From: Zygaena filipendulae
Lineage: Eukaryota; Arthropoda; Insecta; Lepidoptera; Zygaenidae
Assembly (NCBI GenBank): GCA_907165275.2
Contig: OU015677.1
Span: forward strand, 4,402,001 to 4,466,000
Length of the DNA stretch: 64,000 nt
Reading direction: 5' to 3'
Shown: positions 22,944-33,551 of the stretch, in pieces
Layout: the number at the start of each line of letters is the position of its first letter
Position numbering within the stretch: the stretch's first letter is position 1
Position numbers and translations under genes: made by a program
Notes under the pieces: generated by a model
What the model saw: the letters and a program-made list of their open reading frames with translations, nothing else
The model's database searches: none
Told to the model about the DNA's origin: nothing

Positions 22944-23200
22944 GGTGCTAACGTGGTGCTAACTGCCAAGTTTCCGTGTGAGATACGCTGTGGTGGATAG
23001 CGACCAACTGTGATATTTTTTGCCAAACACCGCCGTACATGTACAAACGTGTTTGTCAAACACGACTTCAATCAAAATTTTCATCAAACTCGTCAAACAC
23101 GTAGATTGTTTGACAAACGCATCAAACAAAGTTGAACACTATCAAATAATTTGACAAACACGTAAAATTTGACAAACAATTTGAAGGTTTACAGGGCGCT

Positions 23201-23444
23201 TCAAAGTGAAAGAATACGAATAAAAACTGACTATTTTAAATGCTGACGAAAGTGATTCGAAATATAACCTAACAAATCTAGCAACCGATGTCCGTTACAC
23301 ACAAAGTTCACAAGCGCCATCTAGCGTTCGGTAGCAGAACTCTTTGTACCTGCTGCAACCTATCTATTGACATTTGCAAATTTAACCGCTATTCGGCACG
23401 GGAGGGCGTAATTTTCAAAAAATATATACTATTATTTGTAAAAA
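23201..23444. other. Junction between Harbinger and LINE, probable LINE 5' UTR
   Basis: Includes AAGCGCCATCTAGCGTTCGG and AACCTATCTATTGACATTTG before the ORF1 ATG. The exact LINE 5' end cannot be set; probably near 23290-23340. Confidence 0.45.
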
Positions 23445-24287
23445 ATGGAGGCTAAATTGGAAGAAATAATGAAAACTTTGCAAATAATTCGAAGCGACCT
23501 GGAGTCAAGCATCAAAACAAATGCTGATAATATTCAAAAGAAATTAGATGAAAAATTTTGCATACTTCAAGAACAATATGACAATTTAAAAGAACGAGTC
23601 GACAATCAAGAGCAACGTGTATATTTCTTAGAAAAACAAGCAAGGAAACGAAATTTAGTATTTTTTGGTATCGAAGATAACGAAAAGTCATACGAGGAAC
23701 TTGAATTAAAAATCATCAACTTTATAAAATTATACTTTAACTTGGAGTTGAGCTATAAAGATATCGAATCTATCAGACGAATAGGGAAGAAAACTAACAA
23801 AGCGAGACCTATGGCAGTGACTTTCTCAGTACTTCACACAAAAATTCAAATTTTAAAACAAAAGAACAGCTTATCAGATACACAATATTACCTAAAGGAA
23901 GACTATCCTACACAAATCTTAAAAATCAGAAAAGAGCTTCAAGCTCAAGCAAGATCCGAGAGGGAAAAGGGAAATAGGGTCATCATAAAATATGACAAAC
24001 TGGTAATATTAAAGAACCAGAATGGGACTAAAACACCAAATAACAAACGGAATAGGTCACTATCTCCACAAGACCGCTCCTCTCCAAACAGCGCTGTAAG
24101 AAGAGATCAGGCGAAAAAGAAAAATAAAGTCTCCACAGCTACTTCATCCTCTGAACAACACAAGGACAAACCTAAACAACGTGCGACGGGGCTTTCGGAG
24201 GGTATTGTCAGGCCGGGCCTATTAAACTTCTTTCCTACGATTAGCCCTACTCCTCCGACCTTGCAGCAAGATTTGACGAACGAATAG
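23445..24287 (+). CDS. LINE ORF1 protein (coiled coil + RRM-like)
   Basis: 280 residues from ATG 23445. Residues ~5-65 have heptad-like Leu/Ile spacing (coiled coil: LEEIMKTLQIIRSDLE); ~66-150 resemble the L1 ORF1 RRM-like domain (RKRNLVFFGIEDNEKSYEEL, IESIRRIGKKT); ~150-185 a C-terminal-domain-like segment (YYLKEDYPTQILKIRKEL); then a basic, Ser/Pro-rich tail. It is an RNA-binding chaperone for the element RNP. It ends in UAG followed by CAA CUA, a recognised readthrough context, and the next ORF is in the same frame. Confidence 0.88.
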   Translation: MEAKLEEIMKTLQIIRSDLESSIKTNADNIQKKLDEKFCILQEQYDNLKERVDNQEQRVYFLEKQARKRNLVFFGIEDNEKSYEELELKIINFIKLYFNLELSYKDIESIRRIGKKTNKARPMAVTFSVLHTKIQILKQKNSLSDTQYYLKEDYPTQILKIRKELQAQARSEREKGNRVIIKYDKLVILKNQNGTKTPNNKRNRSLSPQDRSSPNSAVRRDQAKKKNKVSTATSSSEQHKDKPKQRATGLSEGIVRPGLLNFFPTISPTPPTLQQDLTNE

Positions 24288-24293
24288 CAACTA
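24285..24293 (+). promoter_or_regulatory. UAG CAA CUA stop-codon readthrough context
   Basis: The ORF1 stop is TAG 24285-24287, followed by CAACTA, matching the CARYYA rule for leaky UAG (type I, tobamovirus-like). Downstream codons stay open in the same frame into ORF2. Confidence 0.7.
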
Positions 24294-27278
24294 GCAACCC
24301 CTTCCCAAGCACAGAAACAAGCACTTATTGCAAAACAAACAAGATTACATCTCCCACGCCGGTTGGTCACCGCGGGAGATTACGACCGAAACCCTCCAGA
24401 GAAAAATAATAATAATAAACAAATCTCAAATAAACAAATCTCAAATAAACAAATCTCAAATAAACAAATCTCAAATAAACTGTACATCGCTACATACAAC
24501 GTAAGATCGCTATCGACATATGAAAAATTAATGGAGTTATGGGAGGCAGTAAAAAATATACACTTTGACGTAATGGGTGTCTGCGAGGTCAGAAGAACTG
24601 GATGCTTAATAGAAGAATACAAAGAATTTGTCCTCTGCACTATAGGAACTACACCTGGACAGTACGGCGTCGGTTTCATTGTCAAAAAACCTCTCAAAAA
24701 AAACATAAAACGCTTCGTGGGGCTAACGGAACGCATAGCTCTTCTAACCCTTAATATTGACAACCTACAAATAGACGTCATTCAAGTCTACGCTCCAACA
24801 TCCCTAGCAGACGACGAAGAAATTGAAAGCTTCTACGACACAATCGACAGGGCCATGAAACTTACAGGAAAACACGTAATAGTTATGGGAGATTTTAACG
24901 CCAAAATAGGCCAAACAAAACCAGAAGAATACTTAATATCAAAGCAATACGGCTATGGAACAAGGAACGAGAGAGGAGAAAAGTTAATTCAATTCTCATA
25001 CGAAAATAATCTATCAATACTCAACACCTTTTTTAAGAAAAGAAACAATCGGAGATGGACTTGGAGGTCGCCCGATGGAGGAACCCTAAACGAAATAGAC
25101 TACATCCTGTCCAACCAACCAACATGGTTCGAAAACATGGAAGTTATTAACATCACATACCCATCGGACCACAGGCCACTACGAGGTACGATTAATTTAC
25201 AACACAGTAAGAAGCGTAGAGTCAGCTACAACCGACTACCTAAAAGTCTATTAAAATCAGACGAAGAAATTGATGCATACGTAGAGTCTCTAGAGCTTTT
25301 TAAAGAAGACCTTGATTATGACGCCAACACCACGGTACAAAAATACTACGATAAGATCGCAAACGCCATCGTACGAAGCCTCGAAAAAGCTCAACAAGTA
25401 AAAAGAGAGCAATCAGATAACTCTACGATCACCGCCCATACAAAAAAATTAATAAAGCGAAGACAAGAGCTACAAAATACCAGACCTAAAACAATAATAA
25501 TGAAAAAAGAGTTAAGCGCGCTTTACAAGCTTATAAGCAAGTATATCCGTAACGACTATAAAAACCATAGACTTGAAACGTTCAAAAAACACCTTACAAC
25601 TACAGGAAGCACAAAAAGAGCGTACAAAGAACTAAGAACGCATAAAAACTGGATAGATGGACTAAAATCATCGGAGGGAACAACGCACAACAGAAGAGAT
25701 ATCCTAAGTGCCGCAACAAACTTCTATAGATCACTATATCAAGAAAAGCGGTCATCGTACAACTATCAAACGGAAGAAGGCGATACACTAAACACTGATA
25801 AGATCGCAGTTATTACTGAAATGGAGGTGCTTCAACATATCAAGAAACTGAAGTTAGACAAAAGCTCAGGGCCTGATCAAATAAGCAATGAATCAATAAA
25901 ATACGCCGCAACTTTTCTTGCCTACCCACTAGCACACCTCTTTAACTTAATACTGGAAACCGCACTTACACCAAAACAGTGGTCAGAGTCTAATATAATC
26001 CTTATATACAAAAAAGGTGATTCCAAGGACATTGCGAATTACCGCCCCATAAGCTTGCTTCCGAGCCTGTACAAGCTTTTCACATCGATTCTGGAAAAAA
26101 GATTGAGCAAGACTTTAGAAAAATATCAACCAGTAGAACAGGCCGGCTTTAGAAGTGGATTCTCTACAATAGACCATGTGCATACTGTAGAGCTTTTGAT
26201 AGAGAAATATCAGGAATTCCAAAGACCGCTCTACATTGCCTTTATTGATTATCAAAAAGCTTTTGATACCGTTTCGCACACATCTATATGGGCAGCATTA
26301 AAAGAACAAAAAGTAGAGCTCCAGGTCATAAATATTCTCAAATATCTCTACAAAAACAGCACAAGTCGAGTACAGCTAGAAACAACTGGTCCACCCATAC
26401 AAATAGAGCGCGGATTGAGACAGGGCGATCCAATATCGCCGAAGCTTTTCATCGCTGTTCTAGAATCGATTATAGCCAAGTTAAACTGGTCCAAACTAGG
26501 AATATCTGTGAACGGTAGCTATCTCCACCACCTACGGTTCGCCGATGACATCGTGCTCTTTTCAGAAAGTTTCTTGGATTTAAAATATATGATAAGCACT
26601 TTGCAGGTAGCCAGTAGAGAAACAGGACTCGAAATAAACTTCAGCAAATCGAAAGTTATGACAAATTATATACGGACGCCATTGTATATAGAAGATACAG
26701 AAATAGAATACGTTCAGAACTATATATACCTTGGAAAACAAATTTCATTTGATCGAAAGAATAACGAACAAGAAATAGACAGAAGAGTCAAGATCACTTG
26801 GAACAAATTTTGGAACCAAAAGGAAATATTAAAGAGCAACCTACCTATTAAATTAAAAAAGAAAATTATGGACTCGTGTTTACTTCCGTCGCTTACATAC
26901 GGCGCACAAACATGGAAGTTCACGCTAAAAGCTAAGAATAAAATAAATAAATGCCAGAGAAGTATGGAACGAAGTATTACAAGTATCAAAAAAATACAAA
27001 AAATTAGGCACACCATTATTAGATCCAAAACCAATGTCATAGACGCGCTGAAATATGCTAAAAAGCTGAAATGGAAATGGGCCGGCCATGTCTCCAGAAT
27101 GAAAGATAATAGATGGACAAGAAAAGTAACGTCATGGGCAGGGCCGTCAGGAAAACGAAGGATTGGCAAACCTTACACACGATGGACGGACGATATTGTG
27201 AAAATTGCAGGCACAAATTGGATGAACAAAGCACAGGATAGAACTGAATGGCTTACTCTGGAGGAGGCCTTTACCTGA
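24288..27278 (+). CDS. LINE ORF2: apurinic-type endonuclease + reverse transcriptase
   Basis: Open from the codon after the ORF1 UAG to TGA 27276-27278 (996 codons). A short linker contains four 15-bp repeats (QISNK); the endonuclease follows at about codons 65-300 with TYNVRSL, VCEVRRTG, MGDFNAKIG, NEIDYIL and SDHRPL; reverse transcriptase at ~515-790 with FIDYQKAFDTVSH, LRQGDPISPKLF and active site RFADDIVLF; then a C-terminal region with AGHVSRM and RWTDDI. The first in-frame ATG (about 24529) lies inside the endonuclease, after the catalytic Asn motif, so initiation must come from ORF1 readthrough, a non-AUG codon or reinitiation. All key residues appear intact. Confidence 0.92.
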   Translation, partial: QLATPSQAQKQALIAKQTRLHLPRRLVTAGDYDRNPPEKNNNNKQISNKQISNKQISNKQISNKLYIATYNVRSLSTYEKLMELWEAVKNIHFDVMGVCEVRRTGCLIEEYKEFVLCTIGTTPGQYGVGFIVKKPLKKNIKRFVGLTERIALLTLNIDNLQIDVIQVYAPTSLADDEEIESFYDTIDRAMKLTGKHVIVMGDFNAKIGQTKPEEYLISKQYGYGTRNERGEKLIQFSYENNLSILNTFFKKRNNRRWTWRSPDGGTLNEIDYILSNQPTWFENMEVINITYPSDHRPLRGTINLQHSKKRRVSYNRLPKSLLKSDEEIDAYVESLELFKEDLDYDANTTVQKYYDKIANAIVRSLEKAQQVKREQSDNSTITAHTKKLIKRRQELQNTRPKTIIMKKELSALYKLISKYIRNDYKNHRLETFKKHLTTTGSTKRAYKELRTHKNWIDGLKSSEGTTHNRRDILSAATNFYRSLYQEKRSSYNYQTEEGDTLNTDKIAVITEMEVLQHIKKLKLDKSSGPDQISNESIKYAATFLAYPLAHLFNLILETALTPKQWSESNIILIYKKGDSKDIANYRPISLLPSLYKLFTSILEKRLSKTLEKYQPVEQAGFRSGFSTIDHVHTVELLIEKYQEFQRPLYIAFIDYQKAFDTVSHTSIWAALKEQKVELQVINILKYLYKNSTSRVQLETTGPPIQIERGLRQGDPISPKLFIAVLESIIAKLNWSKLGISVNGSYLHHLRFADDIVLFSESFLDLKYMISTLQVASRETGLEINFSKSKVMTNYIRTPLYIEDTEIEYVQNYIYLGKQISFDRKNNEQEIDRRVKITWNKFWNQKEILKSNLPIKLKKKIMDSCLLPSLTYGAQTWKFTLKAKNKINKCQRSMERSITSIKKIQKIRHTIIRSKTNVIDALKYAKKLKWKWAGHVSRMKDNRWTRKVTSWAGPSGKRRIGKPYTRWTDDIVKIAGTNWMNKAQDRTEWLTLEEAFT
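24420..24480 (+). repeat. Four 15-bp repeats in the ORF2 linker
   Basis: CAAATCTCAAATAAA repeated four times, encoding QISNK units between the readthrough region and the endonuclease; in frame and evidently tolerated. Confidence 0.95.
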
Positions 27279-27546
27279 GAGGGGGTTCTTGCTACACACC
27301 ATACCAGTTTTAATTGAATATATGATAAGTAAGAGACAATTATATCGAAAAATGTTTTTATTAAAATATTTTAATTTTAAGTAAATGACAAAATAAATAA
27401 ATAAGTACATATAAATGAAATGAAATGTAGTATTATATAAATCTATCAAATTAAAACTAACAAAAAAAAAATGTAAATTTGACATTGTAAAAATTTATGC
27501 AAGAAATAAAAGGCTTTTTTATTTTTATTTTTATTTTATTTTTATT

Positions 27547-30500
27547 TAAATTAACATTCTCAGTTGCCAATTATATACAGCTGTAATATTATTAATATTA
27601 TGCCTTTATGATGTAAGTATATTTAAATAAAAATGAAATGCAGTTCGTTCGTTAGTTAGCGCATCACTAGACCGATTTGGTTACTTTTTAACCGACTTCA
27701 AAAAAGGAGGAGGTTCTCAACTCGACGCGTATGTTTTTTTTTTTTGGAATAGTTCCCAGGAAAATTTGAAAGAGGACGTGAAAACTAAGAGCACTCTTTC
27801 TTATGAAATTTATGTAAGATGGTAATTCACAATCATATATGTCTGTTACGTCAGCTAGAAGATATTAAACCAAAAAAATCTCGAATATATGAAATTTAAC
27901 TTTTAACTGGATAAATTTGAGCTTCCTAGGATCCCACCATCGACTCAAAAACAGCCTTATACTGAAGCTTAAACAGAATGACTATTTTACTTACCGGCAT
28001 GGCGCCAGGAATGATAATCTGAATTCTATTTTAGTCCATCAATTAGGTGATAAAAAATAATAGACGGGTAAATTTAGCTTTTTCAAATTTATGAAAAAAT
28101 ACTTAGATAAAGCGCATTAACGTTTGTGGAGGCTTATGGCGTCCTAAGCCGGTATAAACCCCGACTATTAACTGTAAATTTGGATTTTTTATTACCAAAA
28201 AAAAAAGAAAAAATACTGTCCAAATTTTTTTAATTTTCCACATGATGACGGATTAAAAACTAAACTTTAGCTACTTAGCCTATAACAAGTTACTACATAC
28301 CTAATTAAAATTAAACAAGCGTCAAAAGCAAACAAAGGCCCACGCCACCGACAACAAGAGAACAAACACATTCCCACAGACAATAATTGCGCGTCGAATG
28401 GGATCACGAACACGACGCACGTTTACGACCTTACCATAACCTCTTTTTTTAACCGACTACGAACAAAAGAAGGATTGTGTTTGTGGGTTTTAAAGTGAAA
28501 CTGTTGCGCTTCGATAATTGGTCGAGAAGTGGAAATGAAATTTCAAGAACGCATCAAATTATTTCGATAAATGAGTAAGAGAAGATGTTAAAGTAAAAGA
28601 GAAAGAGGCACCCATAATATGCACCACATAAGTACTTGATACAAGATAAAGGCTGAGCTTCAACCCGAGGTTCGTCTCACTATTCGCCGCTAGATGGTGC
28701 TAAAACCGATTCTGTATTCTATCACTGGGTTTGACTGCAATGTGGATAATTTTTTTAAGAAATTCTCATCCATCGCGCACAGTGCTATGTGTTCCCGCAA
28801 TTTTTTTTTTACGAACTGTACCTACGATCGACTTCAAGACATTCATACCGTTTAAGGCATGATATTACCATGCGTCCAGCGATCAGTAGATGGACTGAGG
28901 TGAAGGATCCATAGCGTGAGAAATACCTCACATACGGCCTAGGTACAGGTGAAATTGCGTGTGCGCATGGCACGACGCACCGGTCTGTGGCGCCGAGTGA
29001 CGTGCATGCTGCGGTACCAGTTTTGTAATGAAGCAAGTACCTACCTACTGGTGCACAAGTCCGGTGGTATAGTTTGCGCGACGTAAGATTTAATTATTTC
29101 CTTTACTGGAGGACAAAAGTCACTACATAGTATAAAACAAAGTCGCTTCTAACTGTCTGTCTGTCACTATGGTACTGTATGGTTAGATCTTTAAAACTAC
29201 GCAACGGATTTTCATACGGTTTTCACCAATAGATACAGTGATTCACGAGGAAGGTTTGTATCTATATTTTATGCTGGAATTCCCGCGGGAGCTTCGAAAT
29301 TACGCGGGTGAAACCGCGGGGGACAGCTAGTATGAATTAAATAGAAATGGATAAATAGAAAAATCCAACGGTTAATTAGCACTGCAATTACTGTATTATT
29401 TTGTGCAATGGAGAATTAAGAAATCAATGCAATAAGTTTAGTTAGAAGCCCATCAGTAAGGAATTGAAGATAATTAAACTGCAAATGCTTTATAAATCAA
29501 AACGAAAAACTCAATATACCTACGAGATCAGCAACTGTCATAAAAAGATTCTCCCGTGCCCAAATAATATAATATACGAGCCTAAACTCGAGGGGTTTAC
29601 TAGAAGCCACTGAAGAGTTCCCCTACCTACCACCACGTGGCTCCAGCCTCAAGATACCCAATTACTACAATTACAAGATACTACATGTGTAGTTTTGTCA
29701 TCCCAACTACACATAAACTAAATTTCATTTCGACACGACGATTATAGAAGTGGCTAAAATTGACTTCTAAGATTTTATCACACTGTTTGCTACAAGTGAA
29801 CATTGGAAGGTGTTAAAAAGGCAATCTTAAGCCTCGCGGTCTTTAGACAACTAACCAGTTGGCGCATACACGAAATTACACGCGTGCGTACACGGAACAA
29901 GACCCGGAAACCAGTATAGTACGGCGGCTTCGACATACAACCGACACAACCAGCCGCCACAAATGTCAAGGTGACACACTTGAACTAAATGTATGGCTGC
30001 AGTGATCACTTTTACTCAATGCATTCGTATTTCGGCTTCGTTTTGTTCAAATCAAGTGCGGAACCCAAAACGGAACCTTGGGGTGCACCAGTCCGAAAAT
30101 GTCTGTGGTAGAATGATTTTCACAGTTTTCGGTAGCAAATAACACAACTGCGTCACTATGTTTTCATTATATATCACATTCGGAACAAGAAAATGCAAGG
30201 AAACGTCAAGTTTTTAGTGATATTTAGTCATTAACACAATAAAATGCTTTCGGTTGATCAGATATTGTTATTATACAATGAGCGTCATATTATGCGTAGG
30301 TAATACTTATAAATGCGAAAGTAACTCTGTCTTTTATCTTTTCCCAGGTTAACTACTCAACCGATCATTTTAATCATTATGCATTCACGTTGTCAGGGGA
30401 ACAGGAAAGAACAGAGGGTATCTACTTTTATCCCGGAATTTTCAGGGAAACTTTGAAATCAACGCGGATGAAGCCGCGGGGAAAAACCAGTGTTATACAA

Positions 30501-31170
30501 TATATTTTACCTATATACTAATATTATAAAGAAGTAAAGTTTTTGACGTTGTATAGGGGTAAAAAATTATTTCACATAATATAGGAAACTACGGTAGTCT
30601 TGACTGATATATATGGTACTTTTTATTCCGAAATTCCCACGTTCAATAAAGCATACAAACAAACATTTTGTGGTGGCGCTTTTAGGGTCTTATTACGGCC
30701 CATAGTGCCAGTGCAACTACAATGAGTCTACCGAACTAGGTGCGGTCCGGCTGACCTAGATCGGGTCTAGCCTTGGTGCGCGAGTACGCATGTACCGCGC
30801 GAGTATTATAGCTTAGGGTTGCCGTCCCCGAATATAGAAAACCAGGATTTCGAGGTGGAAATACAAGGACAGTACGGCGTAAAAACAGGACGCAGAATTA
30901 GTTCTATAGTTCTTTAGTTAATTAATAAGTAACAAGATGTTTACGAAATTAAAACAGGGTCAATGAAACTCAAATATAGCAGTTAATATTTGTTTATGAA
31001 AGTATCTTTAATCCTTACTCATTCTAAATGCGAAAGTTTGTTTGTTCGTTCAACCGAACATCATGTTTTTCAGAAAAGTACATAGGGGAGGTACTTTTAT
31101 CTCGGAACTACCGCGGGAACTCCGAAATTAACGTGGATAAAACCGCGGGGAACAGCTAGTAGAACTATAT
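27547..31170. other. Gene-free repeat-rich stretch
   Basis: A degenerate CRE-MITE (28010-28285), reverse GCGG-core element copies ending AGCTAGTATGAA-type (29150-29333), 30330-30495 and 31015-31161, and otherwise AT-rich DNA. No gene recognised. Confidence 0.6.
28010..28285. mobile_element. CRE-MITE copy 7 (degenerate)
   Basis: Has TTTTAGTCCATCAATTAGGT, AGATAAAGCGCATTAACGTT and AATACTGTCCAAATTTTTTT blocks in order, but both CRE octamers are lost. Confidence 0.65.
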
Positions 31171-31583
31171 GAGAAATGAATAGACAATTTTCTCTTTTTT
31201 GACGCTCTTTAATGTCTATCGCACCTCTGCTGGAGAGGTATAGACGATAAATTTTTTAATGAAGCAACGAAGCGACGAATACTGGCTGTCCTGAATCGGG
31301 CTAACGAAGTTCTCGCACTGCGCTGCATACATACGATCTCCGACGATGTACAGTCGGAGTCGCGGTTCCCCGGGCATACCACCTCGCCCGGCGGGAAGCT
31401 TCCCCTTTGGTGACGGTCGAACCATATCATCCATCCTGCTCCCGCTACAGATATAGGTAATGTGTAAGATTGGAGGCAGCATCAGCAGGGCTTGAATTTT
31501 AAAACCAGGATGCTTATAAGACATTACATAAAAAGTGACCAGGACACCCTAAAAATCAGGCCACGGTTGGCAACCCTATTGTC
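30816..31583. mobile_element. Candidate TAGGGTTGCC-ended element
   Basis: Left end TTAGGGTTGCCGTCCC, right end GGTTGGCAACCCTA, both followed inward by CCAGGA / TCCTGG-type sequence. It contains a reverse GCGG-core element (31015-31161) and an unassigned minus-strand open frame. A related end occurs at about 7955 in a WDR7 intron. Confidence 0.5.
31216..31524 (-). CDS. Unassigned open frame within a repeat
   Basis: 102 codons, ATG-initiated, including RPSPKGKLPAGRGGMPGEPR and IVGDRMYAAQCENF. I do not recognise a family. It sits wholly inside the TAGGGTTGCC-ended element and is more GC-rich than the surroundings, so it may be a captured or degraded coding fragment. Equally it could be chance. 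Confidence 0.2.
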   Translation of the reverse strand: MSYKHPGFKIQALLMLPPILHITYICSGSRMDDMVRPSPKGKLPAGRGGMPGEPRLRLYIVGDRMYAAQCENFVSPIQDSQYSSLRCFIKKFIVYTSPAEVR

Positions 31584-31945
31584 TAGCAGCGCAGGACTTG
31601 GACTGTGTAGTAATGCTTGTGTAAATTGAGCCTCTGTCTTATACCGCTATTCAGTGTCCATTTGGCGCAACCAAATTGCTATACGATATTATGATACTTT
31701 TGTTAGTAATAGCTACTAGGTATTGTCGCCCACATTCCATTTGTATACACGCTAGCTGCTCCCCGCGGTTTCGCCCGCGTTTTTTTCGGAATCCCCGCAG
31801 AAATTCCGGTATAAAAAGTATTCTAGAACATATTCTATCATTGCATAAAGCTTCCTTTACAATTTATAGTAACAGTTAAATATTGCTTTATTATAGTATT
31901 TAGTATTACCGTAAAAATAATAATGCTTGGATATTATTATCACAT

Positions 31946-32179
31946 GGACGCAGATAAGCAATAACATGTTAACCCACAAAATTAAGTTATTGATTCAGAA
32001 CAATTTACTGAGAGTTAGGGAACGTTTTTTAATTGTGTGTTTACCTTATTATATTGCTTAAATATGTAACTAAATATTGAACATAAAAATGTTGACACAA
32101 AATGGCGCTATACTTTTAAATCACGATTTACTCAAAATTTCTCCAATGTGGGTTAACACACTATTGCTTATCTATGTCC
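31946..32179 (+). mobile_element. GGAC-ended MITE copy 2
   Basis: GGACGCAGATAAGCAATAAC at the left, GCTTATCTATGTCC at the right, flanked by ACAT on both sides (31942-31945, 32180-32183). Confidence 0.92.
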
Positions 32180-33551
32180 ACATGGCGGTTGGTGGATTCC
32201 AAACTAAACAGAAATTGCACTATATGTACCAGACAATAATTGTTATATATCTGAATTCGTTATTACGTAAATAAAATTCCATAGAAAAAAGAGATCCAAA
32301 CAGCCCCATCTGACGTGAATACTCGCTCACAGAGAAATGTTGCAATACACAAGAATGCGCTAGCAAAAATTTAACAATATTTTTACAACGATTTTTTTAA
32401 ACTCCCCGAGACACGCTCGCAAGAAATATTTCATTGTAATAATCGTTGCCCAACTGCGGCAAATAAAGAGCGTTTATGCGTTTTAACGGTTCGCTTGTGC
32501 TAGCTTCTAGATGCTTATCTTTATAACAATGTTTATAACAGTACCAACCTAATGTGAAGTTTTGCGCGCGGTAAAATTACTATTATAATCTGTGCATACC
32601 TACAATTGAATTGTGAGTAATTTGTTTGTTTGTATGTGGGGTAATCTGTGGAACTACTGAACCGATTCTAAAAATTGTTTTACAAATATAGAAAGCATCT
32701 CTGAGTCATACGAGGTGTTCAAATTCAAATATACTTTATTGCACACACACACAGTAGAAAACATATTTAGAAAAACACAAAAATTGACGCGGGTAAAACG
32801 GAGAAATTGAACCGAATTGGGTCCAGAGACATCTTCCCTACAGTCTAAAGCTAAACAAATGAAACAAAGCACAGGTTTTGTTGCACAAGAGAAATTATGC
32901 TTATGGTCGTATTATGAACATAATTATGACGCAAAGGCACTTCTAAAGCTGTAGGCAAAGCCGCAGGGCAACGACTACTATAATATCCCACTATAACATA
33001 CCATACAATAGACTGTAGACTGTAGAGCAATAGATAACTCTGTGATTTTCGTAATTAACTCGGGCAATGCATTATTTCTAGTGTTACCTACGTACACAAT
33101 TATTATTATAGAAATAATATCTATATAATTAACGGATTGTACGTCTTTAAACACATTGTTATTTGAGAATATATTGCGCTCGTTAGTTTCCCAAAGTAAT
33201 TTATGTTTTAATTAATTATAAATTAACTTGTGAAACACTAGGGCCAGCGTAGACCTATAGCGGGAAAAATTTTCGAGATGACGAACTGTCTTCTTTCCAG
33301 TATACTTATTGGCTTTAAAAGTGATTTTAATTTAAGTTCGTTTACTTCGAATATATAGCGTCGATTCTACAACTTATAGTTATAATTTTCAAACGAAATC
33401 TTATTTCAGTTTTGAACTCTGTAATTATATATTCGAATTCGAATATAGTCGAATAACAAAACCGTCAATAAGTAGCTGTCATTCTACTGTGTTTCTGTTA
33501 GACTATTTGCAACAAAGGTCACCACGTCTAGATTGACGCCTATCCAAATAT

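Larger units (their letters stand above)
15166..23200. mobile_element. PIF/Harbinger DNA transposon with nested LTR retrotransposon
   Basis: Terminal inverted repeats AGCGCCCTGTTAACGTTCAA (left) and its near-complement ending CAGGGCGCT (right) bound the element. Both ends carry clusters of TTTGACAAAC / GTTTGTCAAA, likely transposase-binding repeats. Flanks TAA and TCA differ by one base, so the expected 3-bp target duplication is imperfect. It encodes the two proteins typical of animal Harbingers: a DDE transposase and a MADF/Myb-type partner. Without the 5.27-kb LTR insertion the element would be about 2.76 kb. Confidence 0.88.
23330..27546 (+). mobile_element. Near-intact APE-type LINE (RTE-like)
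   Basis: Two-part coding region (ORF1 23445-24287, ORF2 24288-27278), a ~230-bp 3' UTR and a 3' tail of repeated TTTTATTTTTA units (27515-27546). No target duplication recognised; the 5' end is approximate. The ORF2 C-terminus (KWKWAGHVSRM, RWTDDIVKIAG, EEAFT) resembles RTE-group insect LINEs, but the clade is my inference. A decayed relative lies at 51100-51345. Confidence 0.88.
31171..33550. other. Gene-free stretch
   Basis: Contains a forward GCGG-core fragment (31750-31830), GGAC-ended MITE copy 2 (31946-32179) and a reversed retroposon tail with a CA microsatellite (about 32715-32760, TTCAAATATACTTTATTGCA). Nothing else recognised. Confidence 0.6.

Noticed and set aside
26720..27169. 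149-codon minus-strand ORF, hydrophobic
   Set aside because: Antisense to the LINE ORF2 C-terminus; composition mirrors AT-rich plus-strand codons.
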